A stretch of 64,000 bases of DNA from Linaria vulgaris (lineage: Eukaryota > Streptophyta > Magnoliopsida > Lamiales > Plantaginaceae). This document shows positions 57,167 to 64,000 of the stretch, one piece after another. How positions within the stretch are numbered: position 1 is the first letter of the stretch; every line of letters begins with the position of its first letter. The notes beneath the pieces are model-generated. The model saw only the letters and a list, made by a program, of their open reading frames with translations. It did not search any database and was not told where the DNA came from. The stretch covers positions 104,662,786 through 104,726,785 of the forward strand of contig OX415249.1 in NCBI GenBank assembly GCA_948329865.1, given 5' to 3'. Both the position numbers and the translations under genes were made by a program.

Positions 57167-59484
57167 ATGGCCGATAATCGCAAAAAAAATATTGATAAAG
57201 GAAAAGGGAAACAGAAATTATATATTTCCAATACAAAACTTTCGAGTAAGTTTAAATCTCGGCGTGGTGGCGATGCTGAAACAATTTGTCCCGACGAAGT
57301 TATCCAACAATTCGAGGAACCTCCGCCACAAACTCAGCATACTCCGGTTGCTACCCAACATCGCCCAACTACAACCCAGGCCCCTAGTCCTGCTCGTGAA
57401 CAACCACAACGCCCCACCACTCGGAGCCAAAGAGCTGCTGCTCCCCGACTGAGGGACGACCCCGATCTATTGTTTCCGCCTGGAATTACTCCTCCACGTT
57501 TAGTTGTTCCTCATGGCATGATGGACGAACTTCCACAAGCCAACAACGAAGGAACTTCGTCAGGACGACAGCCCTCGCCAGCATCTGTTGCTTCTGAATC
57601 TCCTTCTAACAATACCAATAGGATGCCTAGGGGACGGGCGAAGGGTCGAGGTACTACAAACTCAGACGATGCGAGGCTCAAAGTTGGGGTGAACGAGCAT
57701 TTTCAATTTGATAAAAATTTATGTGACGATAATATCGACACAGTTAAGCGATCAATTCAAGTTACGATAACAAGCATAGTGACCGAACCGGCGATACATT
57801 ACTCTCAGTTATCCGAGGCACAAAAAGAAAAATTCATAAACTGGTTCAGGGTATCTTCTTTTAACTCATTTTAACACATTTTTTATTATTTATGTCTATT
57901 ATAATTTTTGCATTCTACTTATATGTTATCATATTTTCAAGAATATATACAAATGGGATCTACAAGAAACGGATAACATTAGAACGGCATTCCATAAGGT
58001 GGCTCAAGTAAAATGGAGGGATGCCATATACGAGTGCAAAAAGCTCTACAGGAAGCGAGCTAAAGACCCCCAATGGTACCAAAAGACTTGGCTACCAGTC
58101 GTCTTTGAATCGACGTACTGTAATCATTGGGAGAATGAAAGGACGATTAAACTTGCAGAAAAAGCAACGGAGAATCGACTGGCCAATAAGACAAAGAGCG
58201 TCGATGGAAAGGGATCCTTAGGTACGTACCACGGTGGATTTGTGAGTACACAAGAGATGAGCTACGCAACGGTACGATATGTTAGGATTTCCTTGTTTGC
58301 AGAATACATTTTGTGATATTTGTGTTACTCTTTAACATTAATATTGTTTTAAAAAAATGTTGTTATAGTATGGCACGGATGATGTGATACGCTTCGACGA
58401 GCAATACATGCACGACCACTTAGTAGTGGATCCAGATGGAAGAATACTCTATTGGGAACCCCCACAAGCAGAAGAGTATTTTGTAAGTTATCTTAATTAA
58501 GCACGTATATGATTATTTTGCGTCTATACCTTTTTCATTTATTTACTCTGAACATTGTAGGAAAATTATTATGAAGCGCTCGAGGATAATTTTGGTCCAG
58601 ACAAAGCCAAATGGCCGCTTGAGTTTGACGTCAATATCGCGGCCATTGCAGATCATAATGGCACACATGGGAGGCTCAAAGGCAAAGATAGGTGCAATAC
58701 CCTCGCAGATTATGGTATGTCGCAGGGTAAAAATCTTAACCCTGCTGAGGTGGTAAGAACATGTAAAGCAGTCAGGGATGCTACTGTTGACTTGCAACAA
58801 ACCGTTGCGGGTTTGGAGAAAAAGATTATCGATGTGGAGGGCCAAGTGGCGAGGGACCGGGAGGAGTGGAGGCAGGAGCGAGCTCGTGAGCGAGAGGAGA
58901 GAGAGCGGGAGCGAGCTCGCGAACGAGAAGAAAGGGATTGTTATCAATGGACCAACCCGCAGAGATTCAACACCAACAACTACAATCCGAGCAACTTTCC
59001 TCCAAATCAGTTTCATGGAGCGCAAAGTCAACCGAACGATTACTGGCAAAATAACCAGACACAACCTGGTCAAAACTATCCGTATTGGGACCAAGAGTTT
59101 CATGGCACAAACACGTCGTGGCAAGTGCCAATCGGTCAGACGAGTCAGCCAAGTACGCATGCCCAAAACAACGACCTTAATTTTGAACAAGGCTTGGATT
59201 TTTTGATGCGGTCTGAGAGTGGTGGGAATAATCGGCGCCATAGTGTTAGTGGGGATCGTCGGTGCCATAGCGTTAGTGTGGATCGTACAGGTGCCTCCAG
59301 AAGTACACGACAGGATAATGTTGCGACCCATGTTACTCAGAACGAGGAAACGATAGCCGACCTATCAAGCTTGCCTATCGGGGAGGTTGACTTTATGACT
59401 AATGATTGGTTGAATCTCCATACCGGAAATCAACAATATCGGCCAAGGGGTAACAGAGGTAAAGGCCCCGCCACTCAGGAATGA
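57167..59484 (+). CDS. TNPA-like / plant transposase (En/Spm) protein, four exons, intact
   Basis: This is the counterpart of the CACTA-1 minus-strand gene. Exons are 57167-57850, 57942-58271, 58369-58482 and 58561-59484, all with GT..AG introns in phase 0. They sum to 2052 bp, 683 aa, without a stop. Residues 1-190 are P/Q/R-rich and low in order. Residues 195-338 hold the family region ('YKWDLQETDNIRTAFHKV', 'WRDAIYECKKLYRKRA', 'RTIKLAEKATENRLANKTK', then 'GTYHGGFVSTQEM'). Exon 3 reads 'FDEQYMHDHLVVDPDGRI'. About 440-502 is a strong charged coiled coil full of RE/ER repeats. The tail is N/Q/P-rich. In studied En/Spm elements the equivalent protein binds subterminal repeats, so the TTCCGACGG palindromes are likely targets. 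The gene ends 128 bp from the stop of the convergent transposase. Confidence 0.88.
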
Positions 59485-59612
59485 AGATGTTATGTGTGTT
59501 AGTGTGAGTTTGTATGTTTCAATTACCATTTTAAGTGTTGTATGTTTTATGTTATTTGTGTTAGTGTGAGTTTGTACGTTTCATTTACCATTTCAAGTGT
59601 TGTATGTTTTAA

Positions 59613-62600
59613 TTACCAGTTATGTTGTGTGTTATCGATAATGTTCCTTGCACGAATAGGGCAAACTGCCCACCATCCTCTCCTCCGCGCCACATGTTGT
59701 GCTGGATATGGAGTGTAGTACACTTGGAGAGCCTGATTTGCAAATATGAATGGTTCATTGGTAGTGAGAGCACACGTAGGATTGATATCAACCATTCCGT
59801 ACACCGGGTGTATTGCCGTACCATGACGGGTGATATCGTACCACACACATCTGAAAAATACAATTGATTGTACCCTATAATGCCCGCCGCACCAGAAAAC
59901 CTCAATGATGTCATTTAGCGTCCAGTAAAAATTTGTGCCCTCGACCCCTTCACCGCTGCCCTTGACATAAACCCCACTACAATTTGTTTGTTTGCCCTCA
60001 TTGAACGCTTCTGTTCGAAATCTAAAACCATTCACTTTGTAACCTGCGTACCCTTTTATTAGTGTGTTTGCCCCTAAGGCGAGGGCGTACAAACGTTGAT
60101 CTACTTCGTACTTTCCAGAGCAAACAATTTCTTTAAACCATGGCACGAACTCAGCTATCCGCTTTCTTTGAATTTGTTGTTGAGTAAGACCGCCGCAAAA
60201 CAAGTCCTCAAACAACCTATCAAACAGGTGAAACGTAAATCTCATCAACGTATTAAATAGATTCAAAAAGAAGATGTAAAAATATTAATTGTTATATACA
60301 TACGTGAACCAACCGTCGACTTCTGGACAATTCATCATCGTGTAAAGCTCAATAAGCCTCAGCTCCTCGGAAGTAAGATGCCGTTCTTTTTTATCTGGTT
60401 TTAGACCTTTCCCTCTTCGATGGAATATAGAAAGATGCCCTGTAAAATCACCACATAATTCAGCCTCATTTTGACTGAGCCTGTTGTGTCTCGTTTCAAC
60501 ACCTTTTTTGAAATAGCGCGAACACAAATGGGTGGTCTCGGACAATATATAAGAATTTGCAATGCATCCTTCAGCGCGAGCTTTGTTCAACACAGATTTC
60601 TTCAACCCAAGCATTCGCCTATTAACAAACCAGTTATTCAATAATAGTATCGGGTAAATACATGACAAATAATGTTGGAAATACAAAACGGCTTACCTTT
60701 CAAATGGGTACATCCAACGATATTGAACCGGTCCACCAACTTTGGCTTCGTAGGGAAGATGTATCGCCAAGTGTTCCATAGAATTAAAAAAGCCATGGGG
60801 AAATATCGTCTCTAATTTGCAAATTGTTATCACAATAGATTCCTCCAATCTTGCCATGTCCGAGGCTTTAATCTCTGTGGCGCACAATGCTCGAAAGAAG
60901 ATACTAATCTCTACTAGGGCCCCCCATATCGGATCAGGCAGCAAATCACGAAATGCAATAGGTATTAACCTTTGCATAAATACGTGACAATCGTGACTCT
61001 TCATCCCAATCAACCTCAACTGTTTTCGTTGCACACAACGTTTAATATTTGAAGCATATCCATCTGGAAATCGAAAACCAACCAACCACTGACACACTAG
61101 TTTCTTCTGAGGCCTATCAAGACAATACTTGGCCTTTGGCTTGTAGGTTCTACCATCATCTTGATCGGTGACAAAAAGCTCTTCCCTAGTTGTCAACTCC
61201 GCTAAATCTCTCCTAGCTTTTACGTTGTCTTTTGTCTTACCCGGGTCGTCCATCACTGTGTTCTTGATGTTGTCGAAGAAATTCTTCTCGCAGTGTATCA
61301 CGTCCAGATTGTGACGGATCAGGTTTGTACTCCAATAGGGTAATTCCCAAAAGATGCTCTTGTACGACCAATTGTGCTCTTCCCCATATCCAACTATTTT
61401 TGGTGCGTCTGGATTCGTAGACCTTGGTGGCAGTTGTTCAACAATTGCTGCCATTTGAGCACCGGTCCTCCGTTGTGGAGGGCCATCGTATTCTGTGTTT
61501 CCATTGGATATCGAACCGTCATGGCAAAATTCATGGTCATTTGGCAAAAAACAACGATGACAACCCCACCACGTAGGTTTCCCACCGTAAGGTAACGGGA
61601 ACGACTTTGTGTTCTCCATACAATAGGGGCACGATAACTTCCCATGTGTGCTCCATTGTGACAACATCCCGTACGCTAGAAAATCACTAATAGTCCACAT
61701 TAATGCAGCCCTCAACTGGAAATTCTGACTCCTGAATCTATCGTAAGCACGAACACCATCATGCCACAACCCCTTCAACTCGTCGATAAGGGGGCGAAGC
61801 ATAACGTTAATGTTTTGTCCTGGGCTTCGCGGACCCGATATGATCAAGCTCAAGAAAATAAACTCCTCTCTCATGCAAAGATCTGGAGGAAGGTTATAAG
61901 GAGTCACGGACACGGGCCAACATGAGTATTGGGATCCGAAGTTTCCGAACGGAGTGAAATCGTCTGTGCAAAGACCTAGACGAACGTTTCGTGGCTCGAC
62001 AGCGAATTCAGGGTGTGTCCTGTCGAAATGTTTCCACGCTTCCCCTGATGCCGGGTGAATCATAACATCGTTCGAAGACCTACACTTTAAGTGCCACGAC
62101 ATGTGCTCAGCAGTTGTTGGAGTCATGAAGAGTCGTTTAAGCCGTGGGGCAAACGGGAAGTACCATAATTTTTTCTTTGCCACATGCTTTTTTTCTTCCT
62201 ACAGTTTCATACCTATTTTCCCCACATTCAGGACACACTATGTAATCGGTAGATGCAAATTCCCCGTAGAACAAGAAACAACTGTTATTACAAACATCGA
62301 TTGTTTCGTATCCTAACCCCAAACCCTTCATTAACTTCTAGGCAGCATTCAGATATGCGGGCAAACAATGGCTATCTTCTGGCCCCAAACACTCGCGTGA
62401 TAATTTGTAAAACTTTGCACACTCAGCTCTGCTAGAGTTGTACTCTAGCTTGGTAGTAAAAAACTCAGACACCCACTCCAAAACAAACATGTTTTTCGGG
62501 CGCCGCAACTTAATCTTGGACGATTTCACCAATTCCAAAAATTGTTTTGCATCGGCGTTAGGCTCCTCGTCGCACTCGACATTTTGAAATTGGCATCGGA

Positions 62601-62946
62601 AAGTATCATCTAATAAAGCTCCAAAAGAATTGTCGTGTTGAACAGCTATCAGATCATTTCTAACTGCGTGACTTGACGACGCACCTAGGAGGCTATTATA
62701 CTCGTTGTAATTCTCCCCGTGAAACACCCATACACGATACCCCTCTACAAAACCCCAGCGATGCAGGTGAGCAGCTACTTCGTTAGCTTTCAAATATTTT
62801 CTATTGGTGCATTTTCTACAAGGACATTTTAGATTTCGACTATCGTCTAGATAACGTTCTTGAGCTAACGCAAACTGCAAAAAATTGAATACACCTTCGG
62901 CGAATCTTTCTTTCACTCGACCCTTCTCGGCCAAACGATCGTACAT
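59613..62946 (-). pseudogene. TNPD-like transposase of CACTA-3, broken by a stop and a frameshift
   Basis: Exons read from the right are 60697-62946 (plus a short upstream part), 60304-60618 and 59613-60217. The middle exon is 315 bp, exactly as in CACTA-1, and intron phases agree. The N-terminal Transpos_assoc domain has the same cysteine cluster ('CPCRKC'). LGLCTDDFTPFG, 'ISDFLAYGML' and HNLDVIHCEKN are kept. Two lesions break it: an in-frame TAG at 62338-62340 and one extra A in the seven-A run at 62188-62194. The C-terminus is shorter than in CACTA-1 and lacks the acidic tail. The frame is open upstream of 62946 to an acceptor near 62977 ('YSNEDRNWMYD'), so the true start is in an earlier exon. 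Confidence 0.88.
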
Positions 62947-63316
62947 CCAATTTCTATCTTCATTTGAATACTTTATTATCTATAAAATGAATAGTTTTTA
63001 CCGTTATTAATACGACAAAATTACACTTCGAGTCTACAATTAAAACAGATTGTAAGTATAAAAGGGCGTATGTACCTCTTGTAGAAAACAATTAATCCGT
63101 CGGACACAACGCTGGAATGAATCTCTAACACCCGACTCGTTGCTATTCTTCAATTTGCAAACAAAAATAACTTAAGTTAATTATATTAACACACATATAT
63201 ATATATAGCGTACATGTATAAAAATATTACGTAAAATCATAATAAAATGCGAATACAAACCTTAATTTTTGAAAGGAGAAGATTGTGATTTGAATTTATA
63301 AACCTCTCCCGGACTT
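62947..63316 (-). other. Leader region of the CACTA-3 transposase
   Basis: Between the TATA box and the main exon there are plausible splice signals on the minus strand: a donor AAG/GTTTGT at 63260, a possible exon ending GAG/GTACAT near 63075 (in-frame text 'GVRDSFQRCVRRINC'), and an acceptor TTATAG near 62978. The exact first coding exon is unresolved. Confidence 0.35.
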
Positions 63317-63324
63317 TATTTATA
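63317..63324 (-). promoter_or_regulatory. TATA box of the CACTA-3 transposase gene
   Basis: On the minus strand TATAAATA is followed by a leader rich in A, C and T with a donor-like AAG/GTTTGT near 63260. Confidence 0.55.
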
Positions 63325-63344
63325 GGCCAAAAGCCTCCAAAAAT

Positions 63345-63455
63345 GGGTCTTTTTCGACGGCACTATGCCGTCGAAAAAGACTCAATTCCGACGGCACCAT
63401 GCCGTCGGAAAAGACCCTTTTCCGACGGCATGGTGCCGTCGGAAATGAGTGTCTC
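63345..63455. repeat. CACTA-3 inner palindrome array
   Basis: Three palindromes follow one another: TTTTTCGACGGCA-TGCCGTCGAAAAA, TTCCGACGGCACCATGCCGTCGGAA, and TTCCGACGGCATGGTGCCGTCGGAA. They lie between two TATA boxes that point in opposite directions. Confidence 0.9.
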
Positions 63456-63508
63456 CGGATGCTTTTTGACGCGGATTGCTGACATGGCATCATTCCCCCT
63501 CCAAAATC

Positions 63509-63515
63509 TATAAAT
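63509..63515 (+). promoter_or_regulatory. TATA box facing outward in CACTA-3
   Basis: TATAAATACCCCC is followed by about 90 bases of CA/CT-rich leader ('attcattcattcatacacaa', then 'ttcttctcttaattctttc') and an AT-rich body to about 63830. It points towards the right element end, away from the transposase. It mirrors the minus-strand box at 18550-18557 of CACTA-1. Confidence 0.45.
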
Positions 63516-63931
63516 ACCCCCAAATTTTACAGCTAAAATTCATTCATTCATACACAAACACTCAAAATTATATCTCCCTAACTACATTTCTTCTCTTAAT
63601 TCTTTCTTCAATTATTTTTCTTACTTATATTTTCTTTATATTTTTTATCTTATCATATATATTTTGTTTTCTTACACATATCATATATTATTCTTAATAC
63701 TTACATAATAAAGTATTTTTATTAATCTATATATATTACAAATTAGTTTATATTTCTGTTTTTCGTACCAAATAATTTATTTTTTTTATAATTTATATAT
63801 ATTATTAATGTTTATATATATATATGTGTTTTAATTATAGCCTTTTCCGAAAATTCGGACAAAATTTGAGATGAAAATTAACAAAAAATTGTTTTTTCCG
63901 TATATTTTTTTTTTAAATATTTATGAATATT

Positions 63932-64000
63932 ATTTCCGACGGCTCATAGCCGTCGGAAATAATTTTTTAATAATATTTAAATATTATTTCCGACGGTACT
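63932..64000. repeat. CACTA-3 outer palindrome array, cut by the window end
   Basis: TATTTCCGACGGCTC/GCCGTCGGAAATA starts at 63932 and another TATTTCCGACGG begins near 63985. The array continues beyond the window. Confidence 0.85.

Larger units (their letters stand above)
56735..64000 (-). mobile_element. CACTA-3: CACTA transposon running out of the window
   Basis: The left end is CACTACAAGAATTTCGCTC at 56735, with 'tct' just outside. Palindromes built on TTCCGACGG..CCGTCGGAA lie next to it and again at 63345-63455 and 63932-64000. The second gene (57167-59484, +) and the transposase (59613-62946, -) converge, so the gene order is the mirror image of CACTA-1. The right terminus is beyond 64000. 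The palindrome motif differs from those of CACTA-1 and CACTA-2, so it is a separate family. Confidence 0.92.

Noticed and set aside
58543..59331. 262-codon open frame on the minus strand
   Set aside because: It is antisense to the last exon of the intact CACTA-3 second gene, which has clear splice structure and family similarity.

Overview
The window looks like nuclear DNA of a flowering plant, probably a eudicot. It is AT-rich, its genes are split by GT..AG introns, and it carries plant-type telomere-like repeats (TTTAGGG). Nearly all of it is transposable elements, many nested. The only host gene I recognise with confidence is an intact papain-type cysteine protease of the XCP1/XCP2 (xylem cysteine protease) type at 34267-35663. 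A possible RS-domain exon pair (46570-46795) and a few short open frames may be other host fragments.

Layout: 1-9150 is mostly AT-rich non-coding DNA with decayed LTR-like repeats. 9195-11400 holds a Ty1/copia 3' remnant and its LTR. 11500-14582 is a decayed L1-type LINE. 17169-17480 is a small Helitron-like element with a 3' hairpin and CTAG end. 17500-28335 is a 10.8-kb CACTA (En/Spm) transposon (CACTA-1) with a TNPD-like transposase gene (+) and a convergent second gene (-). 28542-29324 is a Mutator-like MITE with a 10-bp target duplication. 32263-33915 is a 1.65-kb non-autonomous CACTA (CACTA-2) with a CAT/CAT target duplication; it ends about 350 bp upstream of the protease start codon. 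37132-37656 is a foldback MITE inserted at the 5' end of a second, inverted Helitron-related copy. 38444-46283 is a Tat-type Ty3/gypsy element on the minus strand with gag and protease remnants, no reverse transcriptase, tandem repeats and a decayed antisense gene. 47457-50293 is an internally deleted chromovirus. 50415-56446 is a copia element interrupted by a 661-bp hAT MITE. 56735 to the window end is a third CACTA element (CACTA-3), inverted relative to CACTA-1 and running out of the window.

The CACTA elements are the most informative part. CACTA-1 and CACTA-3 share an architecture: two convergent genes between long subterminal arrays of short palindromes, each family having its own palindrome. 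Their lesions are complementary. CACTA-1 has an open three-exon transposase (1169 aa) but an in-frame TGA in its second gene. CACTA-3 has an open four-exon second gene (683 aa) but a transposase with an in-frame TAG and a +1 frameshift. On the transposase side of both, and inside CACTA-2, there is also a TATA-box segment with a CT-rich leader that faces outward towards the element end and lies between two palindrome arrays. This repeated layout is the best candidate for something undescribed: a non-coding transcription unit that would read through the palindromes into the terminus.
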